DNA from: JAYRSJ01 sp041920215
GTDB lineage: Bacteria; Pseudomonadota; Gammaproteobacteria; Burkholderiales; Burkholderiaceae_C
Length of the DNA stretch: 64,000 nucleotides
Assembly (NCBI GenBank): GCA_041920215.1
Contig: JAYRSJ010000001.1
Coordinates: 124,001-188,000 of the forward strand
Reading direction: 5' to 3'
The notes beneath the pieces were generated by a model. The model was not told where the DNA came from and searched no databases. It saw nothing but the letters and a program-made list of their open reading frames with translations. The position numbers and the translations under genes were made by a program. Each line of letters begins with the position of its first letter. Position 1 is the first letter of the stretch. Of the stretch, positions 47,007 to 55,749 are shown piece by piece.

Positions 47007-48476
47007 TTATAGGGGGCGCGGGTCCAGGCGCCGCAGATCGAGCCCGCGCCGCGCCAGCAGCCGGGCGCCGGGCAGCAGCTGGGCGAGGCGCTGCGCGCCA
47101 CCGGCGGCCGCCAGATCCAGCACCAGCACCGTGCGCATGCGCTCGGGCTGCCAGTAGCGGCGGCAGTGGGCCTGCAGCAGGTCCTGCAGCGGCTGCGGCG
47201 CCAGCGCCTGCAGGGCCTGGCCCAGCCGGCGCAGCTGCGCCGGCCCCTCCGGCAGGGCCGATGCCTCGGCCAGCCAGCCGGCCAGGCCGGCGGTGGTCTC
47301 CAGGCGCAACTCCTGGGCGCCCAGCCAGGCCTGGCGGCGCGCCTCCAGCTCGTCGGCCTGGGGGGGCTGGTCCAGCAGGCGCTGCAGCTCGGCCTGCATC
47401 AGCTGCGCCAGCTCCAGCCCCTGGGCGGCCCGGGTCTGCGCCTCCAGCAGCAGCCAGCCGGCCTCCGGCAGGCGCTGCAGCTCGGCGCCTATGCCATAGC
47501 TGAGGCTGCGCTGGCCGCGCAGCGAACGCGTCAGCCTGGCCCCCTGCCCCTGCACCAGCAGCGCCGGCGCCAGCAGGGCCGCGGGGTCCAGCCCCGCCAG
47601 CCCGGCTTCAGGCAGCGCCATCAGCAGGCTGGCCTGGCTCAGACCCGGGCTGTCCAGCACCCAGGTCGGCGCGACGCCTGCGCCGGCGCGCTGCAGCGGG
47701 CCCGACGGTGCGGCCATGCCGGCGGCCGGCTGCCAATCGCCGAAATGATCGCCCGCCAGGCGCAGGGCCTCGTCCAGCCCCAGATCACCGGCCAGCAGCA
47801 GCGTGCAGGCGGCCGGCTGCAGCGCGCGTCGGCGCAGTGCCAGCAGATCATCGCGGCGCAGGCGCGCGAGGCCGGCCGCATCGGGCAGTTGGCCCGGGCC
47901 GTCCGCGCCCCAGAACAGGCGCCGCGCCAGCAGCCGCGCCAGGGCCGGCGCCTCGGCCAGCTGACGGGCGTGCCCGTCCAGCAGCTCCTCGCGGGCCGTC
48001 TGCAGCTCGGCCGCGCCCAGCAGCGGCCGCTGCACCAGATCGGCCAGCAGGGCCAGGCCCTCGTCGGCAACGCTGCTGGGCAGGGTCAGGCCCAGCTGGG
48101 CGTTGAGCAGCCCCTGGCTGCGATCCAGCGCGCCGCCCAGACGTTCGGCGGCCCAGACCAGCTCGGCCGCATCGCTGCGCTCAGGCCCTGCCTCGGTGCG
48201 CAGCGTGGCCCCCTGGACCAGGGCCGCCAGCAGCCACTCGCCCAGGCCGGCCTGGCCGGGCGGGTCGCGCCAGCTGCCCAGCGCGTCGAGCTGCAGGCGC
48301 AGGCTTAGCAGCGGCAGGCCGCGGCGCTCGGCCAGCAGCAGCCGCAGGCCGTTGGGCAGGCGGGCCTCGGCCAGCGGCGGGCCTGCCAGGGCCTGCGGCG
48401 CCGGACCGGGTGACGGCGCTCGCTCGAAGCCGCTCGCCGCGGCACCCGCCGGCGGCGTCTGCACGCTCGCGTTCAT
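47007..48476 (-). CDS. M16 peptidase-family protein, lacks zinc motif
   Basis: A 489-residue protein with the two-lobe M16 (insulinase/pitrilysin) fold: ARLPNGLRLLLAERRGLPLLSLRL at the start (in part) and RSLRGQRSLSYGIGAEL in the second half, where the Arg-Tyr pair contacts substrate in the active partner. The HxxEH motif expected after the first strand (here GQAGLGEWLLAAL) is absent, so it should be inactive. M16B enzymes are often heterodimers of one catalytic and one non-catalytic chain. The upstream gene provides the catalytic chain and the two overlap as ATGA. Confidence 0.87.
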   Translation of the reverse strand: MNASVQTPPAGAAASGFERAPSPGPAPQALAGPPLAEARLPNGLRLLLAERRGLPLLSLRLQLDALGSWRDPPGQAGLGEWLLAALVQGATLRTEAGPERSDAAELVWAAERLGGALDRSQGLLNAQLGLTLPSSVADEGLALLADLVQRPLLGAAELQTAREELLDGHARQLAEAPALARLLARRLFWGADGPGQLPDAAGLARLRRDDLLALRRRALQPAACTLLLAGDLGLDEALRLAGDHFGDWQPAAGMAAPSGPLQRAGAGVAPTWVLDSPGLSQASLLMALPEAGLAGLDPAALLAPALLVQGQGARLTRSLRGQRSLSYGIGAELQRLPEAGWLLLEAQTRAAQGLELAQLMQAELQRLLDQPPQADELEARRQAWLGAQELRLETTAGLAGWLAEASALPEGPAQLRRLGQALQALAPQPLQDLLQAHCRRYWQPERMRTVLVLDLAAAGGAQRLAQLLPGARLLARRGLDLRRLDPRPL

Positions 48477-49900
48477 ACCAGCAGGGCCGGCTCGTAGAGC
48501 ACGGTCAGCCGCGGCGCCTGCAGCAGCAGGCGCCGCACGCCGCGCTGCAGCTCCTGCGGCCCGAGCTGCTGCCAGCGGCCCAGGTCCTGCGCCAGCACGG
48601 CCGCGTCGCCGCGCAGCAGCCGGGCCTCGCCCAGCTGCAGACCGCGGCCCTCGGCCGTCTCGCGCGCCAGCAGGGTCTGGCCCAGCAGCAGGGCGCGCGC
48701 CTTGTCCAGCTCCTCGTGCAGCAGGGGCTCGCTGGCCAGGCGCTGCAGCTCGCGCTCCAGCGCCCCGGCCAGCTGCTCGGCCGCGCGCGCACCGCCGCCG
48801 CCGGCAGCGATCGCATGGGCCACCATCATGCCGGCGTCGGCATGCTGCAGCAGCTCGAAGCCGCAGCCCTGGGCCAGGCCCTGCTGGTAGCCGAGGCTGG
48901 CCAGCAGGCGCGCCGAATCGCCCAGGCCCAGCACGGCCTCGATCAGGCGCAGCAACGCGGTATCGGGGCTGGCCGCCGGCGGCGCACGCCAGACCAGGGC
49001 GGCGGCCGGCGGGCTGCCGGGCGGCGCTGCCAGGCGCCGGCGCCCGCTGGCAAGCGCCGCAGGCGTGGCCGGTGGCCGCGGGGCTGGCGGCTCGGGCGGC
49101 AGGGCGATGCTGCCGAACCAGTGGTCCACCGCCTGATCCAGCTGGTGCTCATCGAAGCGACCGCTCACCACCAGCAGCGCCTTGTCGGGCCGGTAGTGGC
49201 GGGCATGAAAGTCCTGCAGCTCGACCAGGCTGATCGCGGCCAGCTCCTCAGGCGCGCCGATCACCGGTCGTTCATAAACCTGGCCGGCGAACAGCAGGCC
49301 CGGCAGCGCATGGAACAGCGGCGCGTGCGGGTCGCCCTGCAGGCGCTGGGCGATCTCCTCCAGCAGCACCGCGCGCTCGGCATCCAGCAGGGCCTGGTCG
49401 GGCCGCAGATTGGCCATGCGTTCGGCCTCGGCCCACAGCAGGGGCTCCAGATGCTGGGACGGCACCTGGCTGTGGAAGACCGTCAGGTCCTCGGCGGTGA
49501 AAGCATTGTTGCTGCCGCCCACATCCTCGGTGAGGCGATCGAAATCGCCGTCGGCCAAATGGCGGGTGCGGCGGAACATCAGGTGCTCGAACAGGTGGGC
49601 CATGCCGGAGCGACCCGGCGGATCGTCGCGCGCGCCGACCCGGTACCAGACCTGCACCGCCACCGAGCGTCCGCCCTCGGCCGCCACGCCCGGCGCGTCG
49701 GGCAGGCTCAGCAGTTCCAGCCCGTTGCGCAGGCGACGCTGGCGCAGGCCGGCCGTCCAGTCCTGGCGGGCCGGGGCAAGACCCGACCCCAGGGCCGGCA
49801 GGGCCAGCGCCCCGAGCCCGGCAGACAAGCCGGCCGACAGCGTGGCGGCCAGCCCGGTGGCCAGGCATTGGCGACGGCTGCAGACGAAGCGATGATGCAT
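48473..49900 (-). CDS. M16 family zinc peptidase, catalytic subunit
   Basis: A 475-residue metallopeptidase. The N-terminus (MHHRFVCSRRQCLATGLAAT, followed by a long hydrophobic run) resembles a Tat-like export signal. The zinc motif HLFEH is at 102-106 and the distal glutamate lies in AERAVLLEEIAQR. The active site is therefore complete except for the Arg-Tyr pair, which the downstream partner carries. The pair is probably periplasmic and degrades peptides. The ATG at MHHRF was chosen; one at 49936 would add 12 residues. Divergent from the VOC gene. Confidence 0.9.
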   Translation of the reverse strand: MHHRFVCSRRQCLATGLAATLSAGLSAGLGALALPALGSGLAPARQDWTAGLRQRRLRNGLELLSLPDAPGVAAEGGRSVAVQVWYRVGARDDPPGRSGMAHLFEHLMFRRTRHLADGDFDRLTEDVGGSNNAFTAEDLTVFHSQVPSQHLEPLLWAEAERMANLRPDQALLDAERAVLLEEIAQRLQGDPHAPLFHALPGLLFAGQVYERPVIGAPEELAAISLVELQDFHARHYRPDKALLVVSGRFDEHQLDQAVDHWFGSIALPPEPPAPRPPATPAALASGRRRLAAPPGSPPAAALVWRAPPAASPDTALLRLIEAVLGLGDSARLLASLGYQQGLAQGCGFELLQHADAGMMVAHAIAAGGGGARAAEQLAGALERELQRLASEPLLHEELDKARALLLGQTLLARETAEGRGLQLGEARLLRGDAAVLAQDLGRWQQLGPQELQRGVRRLLLQAPRLTVLYEPALLV

Positions 49901-49927
49901 AGGCCCGCCAGCATAGCGGCGGCCCCG

Positions 49928-49948
49928 TGCTGACAAGCGCTGTCAGCA
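49928..49948. promoter_or_regulatory. Inverted repeat, operator candidate
   Basis: TGCTGACA and TGTCAGCA form a perfect 8-base inverted repeat with a 5-base centre. It lies 28 bases upstream of the M16 start and 64 bases upstream of the VOC start, so one dimeric regulator could act on both directions. No regulator gene is adjacent. Confidence 0.45.
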
Positions 49949-50011
49949 GCGCCGGCGCAACATGGCGCCCTGCTGTCATCCAACAAGCCCATCCACAGGG
50001 AGTGCCCCGTC

Positions 50012-50404
50012 ATGCAATTCGCCTACACCATCGTCTACGTCGCCGACGTGCCCGCCTCGCTGGACTTCTACGAGCGCGCTTTCGGCCTGCAGCGGCGTTT
50101 CCTGCACGAGTCCAATGCCTACGGCGAGCTGGACACCGGCGCCACCGCGCTGGCCTTCGTCGACCACGCGACCGCCCGCGACAGCGTGGGCGGCGACTAT
50201 GTGGCGGCCGCCGCCAGCCTGCTGCCGCTGGGCATGGAGATCGGTCTGGCCTGCGCCGATGTGCCGGCCGCCTACGAGCGGGCGCTGGCCGCCGGCGCCC
50301 AGCCGCTGGCCGCGCCGCTCACCAAGCCCTGGGGGCAGACCGTGGCCTATGTGCGCTGCCCGGACGGCAGCCTGGTCGAGCTGTGCACGCCGATGGCCGG
50401 CTGA
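50012..50404 (+). CDS. VOC-family protein (glyoxalase-like)
   Basis: A 130-residue protein with two beta-alpha-beta-beta-beta modules. It starts MQFAYTIVYVADVPASLDFYERAFGL, a typical opening of the vicinal-oxygen-chelate fold, and ends with GQTVAYVRCPDGSLVELCTPM. The metal-binding Glu of VOC enzymes fits VELCTP. Function may be a bleomycin-resistance-like or dioxygenase-like role; the substrate is unknown. AGGGAG precedes the ATG. It is followed after 27 bases by the DinB-like gene on the same strand, so they probably share a transcript. Confidence 0.85.
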   Translation: MQFAYTIVYVADVPASLDFYERAFGLQRRFLHESNAYGELDTGATALAFVDHATARDSVGGDYVAAAASLLPLGMEIGLACADVPAAYERALAAGAQPLAAPLTKPWGQTVAYVRCPDGSLVELCTPMAG

Positions 50405-50431
50405 GCGGGCGCCCCGATGAGAGAGGCCACG

Positions 50432-51031
50432 ATGTCGCTGCTGTCGACCGACCCGCTGTCCCACCACCTGCTGACCCAGGCCTACAACAATGCCTGGGCC
50501 AACCACCGCCTGCTGAAGGCCTGCGTCCAGCTGAGTACGGCCGAGTTCCGCGCCCCCCGGATCAGCTTCTTCCCCTCGCTGAGTGCCACCCTCAACCACA
50601 CGCTGACGGTGGACTGGTTCTATCTGGAGGCGCTGGAGCGCGAGCTGCGCGGCGCGCCGCCCGACCCCGACTGCTACCGCTTCTTCGCCACGGCCGAGCC
50701 CATGGCCGATGCGGCCAGCCTGCAGGCCGCCCAGGCCGCTGCCGACCGGCGCCTGCTCGCCTACTGCGCGGCCCAACGCGACAGGCAGCTGCAGCGCCCG
50801 GTGACGATCGCACGGCCGGGCCGGCCGCAGACCGACAGCCGGCTGCGCCTGCTGGCCCATCTTTTCGAGCACCAGATCCACCACCGCGGCCAGGCCCATG
50901 CGATGCTGGCGGGCACCGGCATCAAGCCACCCCAGCTGGACGAGTTCTTCTGTGCCGGCGAGGCACAGCTGCGAGCGGCCGACTTCGCCGAGCTGGGCTG
51001 GACCGAAGCCGCCATCTGGGGCGAGGCCTAG
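50432..51031 (+). CDS. DinB-like metal-dependent protein
   Basis: A 199-residue helical protein of the DinB/YfiT-like four-helix type. Metal-ligand histidines fit HTLTVDWFY early on and HLFEHQIHHRGQAH near the middle (His-x3-Asp and H-x3-H patterns). The family includes thiol-dependent detoxification enzymes. The function here is unknown. A better ribosome site (GAGAGG) is in front of the second ATG (50432), so this start is preferred over 50417. It follows the VOC gene and converges with the PEP-CTERM gene. Confidence 0.82.
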   Translation: MSLLSTDPLSHHLLTQAYNNAWANHRLLKACVQLSTAEFRAPRISFFPSLSATLNHTLTVDWFYLEALERELRGAPPDPDCYRFFATAEPMADAASLQAAQAAADRRLLAYCAAQRDRQLQRPVTIARPGRPQTDSRLRLLAHLFEHQIHHRGQAHAMLAGTGIKPPQLDEFFCAGEAQLRAADFAELGWTEAAIWGEA

Positions 51032-51039
51032 GGCGCGCC

Positions 51040-51699
51040 TCAGCCGCGCAGCGGGCGGCGGCGCCAGGCGGCCAGTCCTGCCAGGCCCAGACCCAGCAGC
51101 ACCCAGCTCTGCGGCTCGGGCACCGCGCTGATCACGAAGGACAGATTGTCGGCATAGCCGTCGTTGTCGCCGCCGCCCAGGCGCTCCATGCTGAGCCAGA
51201 ACTGCAGGCTGCTGGTCGCCACGGGCAGGCTGCCGCTGGCCTCGCGGTAGAACAGGCCGGTGGTGTTGGCGCGCTCGGCCGGGCCTACCGGGCCGATCTC
51301 GGTCGCGCCGATCTCCAGGCCCTCGGCATCCAGGAAGGACACATAGAGCTTGGCGTTGTCCTCCTGGGCCAGCCAGCCGCCCAGCCAACCGCTGAGGCTG
51401 TAGCGGCCACCGCTGCCGGCCAGCGCGCCCAGATCGAGCTGCTGCCAGGCCACCGCCCGCGCGCCCAGGCCGGTGAACATCCGGCCGCCGCGGTCCTGCG
51501 GGCCGGGTTCGCTGGGCCGGACCCAGTTGTCGCCATAGCTGACGGCCTGGATGAAGTCGTAGTCGTCGAACAGGGTCCAGCCGCTGGTGCCGGCCTCGGC
51601 ATCGCCGTTGACGATCAGGTTGTCGCCATAGCTGGCCGCCTGGGCGGCAACGCTGGCCAGGCCCAGCAGGGCGGCCGCACAAAGGGTATTGAGTTTCAT
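51040..51699 (-). CDS. PEP-CTERM-sorted exported protein
   Basis: A 219-residue secreted protein. The signal peptide ends at VAAQAASYGD. The mature part has the layout of a beta-sandwich carbohydrate or galactose-binding-like domain (NLIVNGDAEAGTSGWTLFDDYDF, in part, and SLSGWLGGWLAQEDNAKLYVSFLDA, in part). The C-terminus reads VPEPQSWVLLGLGLAGLAAWRRRP: the PEP motif, a membrane helix and an Arg cluster. This is the sorting signal recognised by exosortase and archaeosortase-like enzymes of the EpsH group, none of which is in the window. The gene follows phospholipase C by 21 bases and is probably co-transcribed. Confidence 0.9.
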   Translation of the reverse strand: MKLNTLCAAALLGLASVAAQAASYGDNLIVNGDAEAGTSGWTLFDDYDFIQAVSYGDNWVRPSEPGPQDRGGRMFTGLGARAVAWQQLDLGALAGSGGRYSLSGWLGGWLAQEDNAKLYVSFLDAEGLEIGATEIGPVGPAERANTTGLFYREASGSLPVATSSLQFWLSMERLGGGDNDGYADNLSFVISAVPEPQSWVLLGLGLAGLAAWRRRPLRG

Positions 51700-51720
51700 C
51701 GTTAGCATCTCAGCAGGGTT

Positions 51721-53901
51721 TCAGGGACGGTACTGGTCCAGCAGCGCGGCGCCGCCCAGGGCCGGATCGCTGATCGAGGGCTCGCCGGTCTCCAGATGGC
51801 CGGCCAGGCGGCGGCTGAAGCCGGGCAGCTCGCGCACCTTGATCGCCAGGTCGTACCAGTGCTGGCTCTCGGCCAGCGGCAGGCGCAGATTCAGCGTGGC
51901 GCCGGCCGCCACCGGATGCAGCTGGGCGGCGCTGTCGTAGTACTTCAGCGCCCGCAGCTCGAAGCTGGCGGTCGCCGTGCCGCGGTTGCGCAGGCTCAGC
52001 AGCAGATCGCCGTTGACCCGGTCGCTGTGCGCCTCGACCTCGGGCAGCGGCTTGCCGGCCGCGGTGCTCAGCGAGCCGGTGAAATGGCGGTGGAAGCCGT
52101 TGGGGCCCAGCACCCAGAGGTCGTAGCTGCCACCCGGCGGGCTCCAGCGGCCCTGCAGCTGCTTGCCGGCCTCCACCGTGTAGCGGCGCGGCGGCTCGGC
52201 CAGCGCCAGGCGGTCGTAGACATGGAAGACCGCGCCCGCCTCGCCGGCGTTCTCGAACTGCAGGTGCAAGACCTGACCCTCATGGACCGCCTGCACCTGC
52301 AGCTCGTAGGGCAGCGGCCGCGCCGGCCGCACGCCCTCCTCCTGCAACGGCGCCACCAGGCTCAGCGGCGTGGCCGGCGTGGTGGTGCGCGGCAGCGCAC
52401 GGGCGCGCTCGCGCAGGGCCTCGGTCGCGGGCAGCAGATGCACAAAGGGCTGGTCCTCGGGCCGGCGGAAGTCGAAGCAGCTCAGCAAATCGCCGCTGAC
52501 CGCGCGGCGCCAGGGGCTGATCAGCGGCTCAGCCACGCCGAAGCGGGCCTCGATGAAGCGCAGCACCGAGCTGTGGTCGGCCACCTGGGAGTTGACCCAG
52601 CCGCCCTTGCTCCAGGGCGAGACCACATACATAGGCACCCGCGGACCCAGGCCGTAAGGCCGGTGGTGGTAGAGCGGGCTGGAGCCGTTCAGATGGTGGT
52701 GGTACTCGCCGACGGTGTCCACCGTCGAGTCGCCGGCCAGGCGCGCCTGGGCCGGGTCGGCGTGGTAGCTCAGGTAGGCCGGCACGGCCGGCGGCGGCAT
52801 ATGGTCGAAGAAACCGTCGTTCTCGTCGAAGTTGACGAACAGCACGGTCTTGGCCCAGACCTCGGGGTTGGCGGTCAGCGCGTCCAGCACCCGGGCGGTG
52901 TAGTCGGCGCCCTGGGCCGGGCTGGACGGGCCCGGATGCTCGGAGCCCTCGGCGGTGGCGACGATCCAGCTGACCTGCGGCAGGCTGCCGGCCAGCACAT
53001 CGGCCTTGAGCTGGTCGAGGTCGCGGGTGCTGACGCCGCGCTCGCGCAGGGCCTGCGAATAGCCGGGGCGCTGGTACCAGGCATTGCGGAAGGGCCGGAA
53101 GCCTGCCAGCGGGTTGTCGGTGAAGTTGTCCGCCATATTCTGGTAGACCTGCCAGCGTATGCCCGCGTCCTGCAGGCGCTCGGCATAGGTGATCCAGCGG
53201 TAGTCGGTGGCGGGATCGGGGTTGAAGTTGTCGCGGCTGTTGTCGGTCGAGGGGCCGCCGCCCAGGGCCAGCGGGTCGTTGTGGCCGCTCCACAGAAAGA
53301 GGCGATTGGTGTTGGTGCCGGTCTGGGTCGCGCAGTGGTAGTGGTCGCACAGCGTGAAGGCCTCGGCCAGCGCGAACTGGAAGGGCAGATCGGCACGCGC
53401 GTAATGGCCCAGCGAATGGTTCTGCTTGGCCTTGGGCCAGTTGTTCATACGGCCCAGATCCCAGGCGGCCTGCGAATCGGTCCAGCTGTGCGGCGTGCCG
53501 CTGACCCGCATCACCGCGAAGTCCTGCTCGGTGTTCAGATGGAAGGGCGCGATCGCCTTGCGCCCGCTGCCCCATTCCGGCCGGCCCGGCACGGCCGCGC
53601 CGCTGCCTATGGGCTGCACGAACACCGTCTTGCGGCTGAAGGTGCCGGGGCGGTCCAGCACCGGGATGGGGAAGGGATCGCTGAAGCCGCGCACGCCTGC
53701 CAGCGTGCCGAAGTAATGGTCGAAGCTGCGGTTCTCCTGGGTCAGGATCACGATGTGCTCGACGTCTTCGAGGGTGCCGCTGCGGGAATGGGCCGGTATG
53801 GCCAGCGCGCGCTGTATCGCTGGCGGGAAGCTGCTCAGGGCGGCGCCGCCGGCCAGCTGGCGCAGGAAGCCGCGACGCGGATGGGAAATATTGCTGCTCA
53901 T
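51721..53901 (-). CDS. Tat-exported phospholipase C, phosphocholine-specific type
   Basis: A 726-residue enzyme of the phosphoesterase family. The N-terminus HPRRGFLRQLAGGAALSS is a clear Tat signal. The catalytic domain opens with DVEHIVILTQENRSFDHYFGT, contains LPQVSWIVA and VLFVNFDENDGFFDHMPPP, and ends near VVSPWSKGGWVNSQVADHSSVLRFIE (in part). These match PlcH/PlcN-type bacterial phospholipases C. Two C-terminal beta-sandwich domains follow (about 540-726). It probably degrades phosphatidylcholine or sphingomyelin outside the cell. The start was set at MSSNISHPRRG because it yields the Tat signal. It is the first gene of a pair with the PEP-CTERM gene. Confidence 0.93.
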   Translation of the reverse strand: MSSNISHPRRGFLRQLAGGAALSSFPPAIQRALAIPAHSRSGTLEDVEHIVILTQENRSFDHYFGTLAGVRGFSDPFPIPVLDRPGTFSRKTVFVQPIGSGAAVPGRPEWGSGRKAIAPFHLNTEQDFAVMRVSGTPHSWTDSQAAWDLGRMNNWPKAKQNHSLGHYARADLPFQFALAEAFTLCDHYHCATQTGTNTNRLFLWSGHNDPLALGGGPSTDNSRDNFNPDPATDYRWITYAERLQDAGIRWQVYQNMADNFTDNPLAGFRPFRNAWYQRPGYSQALRERGVSTRDLDQLKADVLAGSLPQVSWIVATAEGSEHPGPSSPAQGADYTARVLDALTANPEVWAKTVLFVNFDENDGFFDHMPPPAVPAYLSYHADPAQARLAGDSTVDTVGEYHHHLNGSSPLYHHRPYGLGPRVPMYVVSPWSKGGWVNSQVADHSSVLRFIEARFGVAEPLISPWRRAVSGDLLSCFDFRRPEDQPFVHLLPATEALRERARALPRTTTPATPLSLVAPLQEEGVRPARPLPYELQVQAVHEGQVLHLQFENAGEAGAVFHVYDRLALAEPPRRYTVEAGKQLQGRWSPPGGSYDLWVLGPNGFHRHFTGSLSTAAGKPLPEVEAHSDRVNGDLLLSLRNRGTATASFELRALKYYDSAAQLHPVAAGATLNLRLPLAESQHWYDLAIKVRELPGFSRRLAGHLETGEPSISDPALGGAALLDQYRP

Positions 53902-54177
53902 CGCTGCATGCCTTTTATTGAGGTGGGTGGACGCGCCGCCAGGCCGGCAGCTGCTGTTGGGCCGCACTCTAGGCAGTGCGTTTGAAAGCCCCGCGACAGG
54001 CCTTGATCCGTTCGGCCCCCCCGAGCCCGCCGGCCGGGCGCACAGCGCCCGCTTGTGTTGGATCAAGCTTTGTTCGCATCGGGCGGGTGCGCTTGAGTCA
54101 GCGCAAATGCCGCCGGCGCCGGCGGGCGCCCAATCGGCCTATCGGATGAACCCACCAGAACGCACAGGAGTGATGCG

Positions 54178-54333
54178 ATGCATGCCTTGAAAGATCTGTT
54201 CAGCTCGGATGTCGGCCTGATGAGCGTGGCCGTGATCGTCTTCATGCTGGGCATGGGCGGCTTCTATCTGCGCTACTTCCTCAAGCACATGGCTGAGGAC
54301 GAGGCACGCGAGGCACGCCGCGCCAAGAGTTGA
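54178..54333 (+). CDS. Small membrane protein, DUF3149 type
   Basis: A 51-residue protein: MHALKDLFSSDVGLM, then one membrane helix (SVAVIVFMLGMGGFYLRYF), then a charged tail KHMAEDEAREARRAK. AGGAG lies seven bases before the ATG and the reading frame is in keeping with local codon use, so I take it as real. The layout matches DUF3149 proteins of betaproteobacteria, whose role is unknown. It stands alone between phospholipase C and the WYL regulator. The 276-base gap before it shows nothing else. Confidence 0.8.
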   Translation: MHALKDLFSSDVGLMSVAVIVFMLGMGGFYLRYFLKHMAEDEAREARRAKS

Positions 54334-54385
54334 TCAGCGCAGCGGCGCGCCAGCGGGGGCGGCGGCTCCCGCACAATGCAGGCCC

Positions 54386-55078
54386 ATGCGCCGAGCCGAC
54401 CGCCTGTTCCAGATCGTCCAGCTGATACGCGGACGCCGCCTCTCCACCGCCGACTTCCTGGCCGGCCGGCTGGAGGTGTCGCCGCGCACCGTCTACCGCG
54501 ACGTGGCGGCCCTGCAGCAGCAGGGCGTGCCCATCGAGGGCGAGGCCGGCGTCGGCTACCGGATGAAGGCCGGCTTCGACCTGCCGCCGCTGATGTTCAC
54601 CAAGGACGAGGCCCAGGCCCTGGTGGCGGTGGTGCGGCTCTCGCGCCCCTCGCTGGATGCCGGTCTGGCCGCGCCGGCCGAGGCCGCGCTGTCCAAGATC
54701 CTGGCGGTGCTGCCGCTGGCCGCGCGCACCGCGGCCGAGAGCCTGGCCGTGTATGCGCCGCTGTCGGGCATGGACGAGGACCTGAGCCGGCGCCTGATCC
54801 AGCTGCGCGAGGCCACCGAGCAGCGCCGCAAGCTGCGCTTCCGCTACCTGGACCAGAACGGCGCGGCCACGGCCCGCAGCGTGCGGCCGCTGGGTTGCTT
54901 TTTCTGGGGCCCGGTCTGGACCGTGGCCGCCTGGTGCCAGCTGCGCGAGGACTTCCGCAGCTTCCGGGTCGACCGCATCCAGGACCTGCAGGCGCTGGAC
55001 GAGCGCTTCCGCGACGAGCCCGGCAAGACCCTGGCCGATATGCAGCGCCAGGCCGCCGACCGCCAGGAGCGCCCATGA
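54386..55078 (+). CDS. YafY-type WYL-domain regulator
   Basis: A 230-residue transcriptional regulator. The N-terminal helix-turn-helix reads RADRLFQIVQLIRG then LEVSPRTVYRDVAALQQQGVPIEGEAG (quoted in part), the HTH_11 type. The C-terminal WYL domain covers about 130-220, with FRYLDQNG and RPLGCFFWGPVWTVAAWC, where the usual W-Y-L motif is replaced by WGPVW. WYL domains often bind nucleic acid or small ligands and control DNA-damage or defence genes. The stop overlaps the Crp/Fnr gene start as ATGA, so the two are expressed together. Confidence 0.88.
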   Translation: MRRADRLFQIVQLIRGRRLSTADFLAGRLEVSPRTVYRDVAALQQQGVPIEGEAGVGYRMKAGFDLPPLMFTKDEAQALVAVVRLSRPSLDAGLAAPAEAALSKILAVLPLAARTAAESLAVYAPLSGMDEDLSRRLIQLREATEQRRKLRFRYLDQNGAATARSVRPLGCFFWGPVWTVAAWCQLREDFRSFRVDRIQDLQALDERFRDEPGKTLADMQRQAADRQERP

Positions 55079-55749
55079 GCCGCCCCAGCGCGCTGCAGCG
55101 CCAGCAGCTCTGCGCCGCCTACCCGGCGGTGGCCGCCCTGCCCGCCGCGCTGCGCGATGCGGTGCTGGACCAGCAGGCCCAGGCGCTGACGGTGCCGGCG
55201 GGCACGCTGCTGTTCGACGAGGGCCAGGCCTGCGGCGGCTTCCCGATGCTGCTCAGCGGCGAGGTGCGGGTGGCGCGCGGCGCGCCCAACGGCCGCTCGC
55301 TGGAGCTCTACCGGGTGCAGGCCAGCGAGCTCTGCGTGGCCTCCACCTCCTGCCTGTTCGGCCAGGTGCCGCTGGCCGCCCATGGGCTCAGCACCATGGC
55401 CTGCGAGATCGTGCTGCTGAGCCCCGAGGGCTTTGCGCAGTGGACCGGCGATGCCGGCTTTCGCCGCTATGTGTTCGGCATCTTCGCCGAGCGCCTCGCC
55501 GAACTGATGGCCCTGGCCGAGGCGGTGGCCTTCCAGCGCCTCGACCAGCGCCTGGCCGCTGCGCTGCTGGGCCAGGGCCCGCTGCTGCACCGCACCCACC
55601 AGCAGCTGGCCGACGAGCTGGGCACGGTGCGCGAGATCGTCACCCGGCTGCTCAAGCGCTTCGAACGCGAGGGCTGGCTGCGCCTGGGCCGCGAGCGCAT
55701 CGAGCTGCTGGATGCGGCGGCCCTGCGCCAGCTCGCCCGGCCTGAGTGA
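55075..55749 (+). CDS. Crp/Fnr-family regulator
   Basis: A 224-residue regulator. The N-terminal cyclic-nucleotide-like sensor domain includes TLLFDEGQACGGFPMLLSGEVRV (in part) and the C-terminal winged helix is RTHQQLADELGTVREIVTRLLKRFEREGW (in part). The sensor lacks the cAMP-binding RE-x-A-S motif of Crp. Cysteines are present (in ACGG, ELCVASTSC, MACE) but do not form the usual FNR cluster arrangement. It may sense a thiol, heme or redox signal. It is translated with the WYL regulator and is followed by a palindrome and a DUF2892 gene that it may control. Confidence 0.88.
   Translation: MSRPSALQRQQLCAAYPAVAALPAALRDAVLDQQAQALTVPAGTLLFDEGQACGGFPMLLSGEVRVARGAPNGRSLELYRVQASELCVASTSCLFGQVPLAAHGLSTMACEIVLLSPEGFAQWTGDAGFRRYVFGIFAERLAELMALAEAVAFQRLDQRLAAALLGQGPLLHRTHQQLADELGTVREIVTRLLKRFEREGWLRLGRERIELLDAAALRQLARPE

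Noticed and set aside
54386..55078. WYL regulator taken as sign of a phage-defence island
   Set aside because: No defence genes (restriction, CBASS, retron, Cas, BREX) are nearby. The partner is a Crp/Fnr gene.
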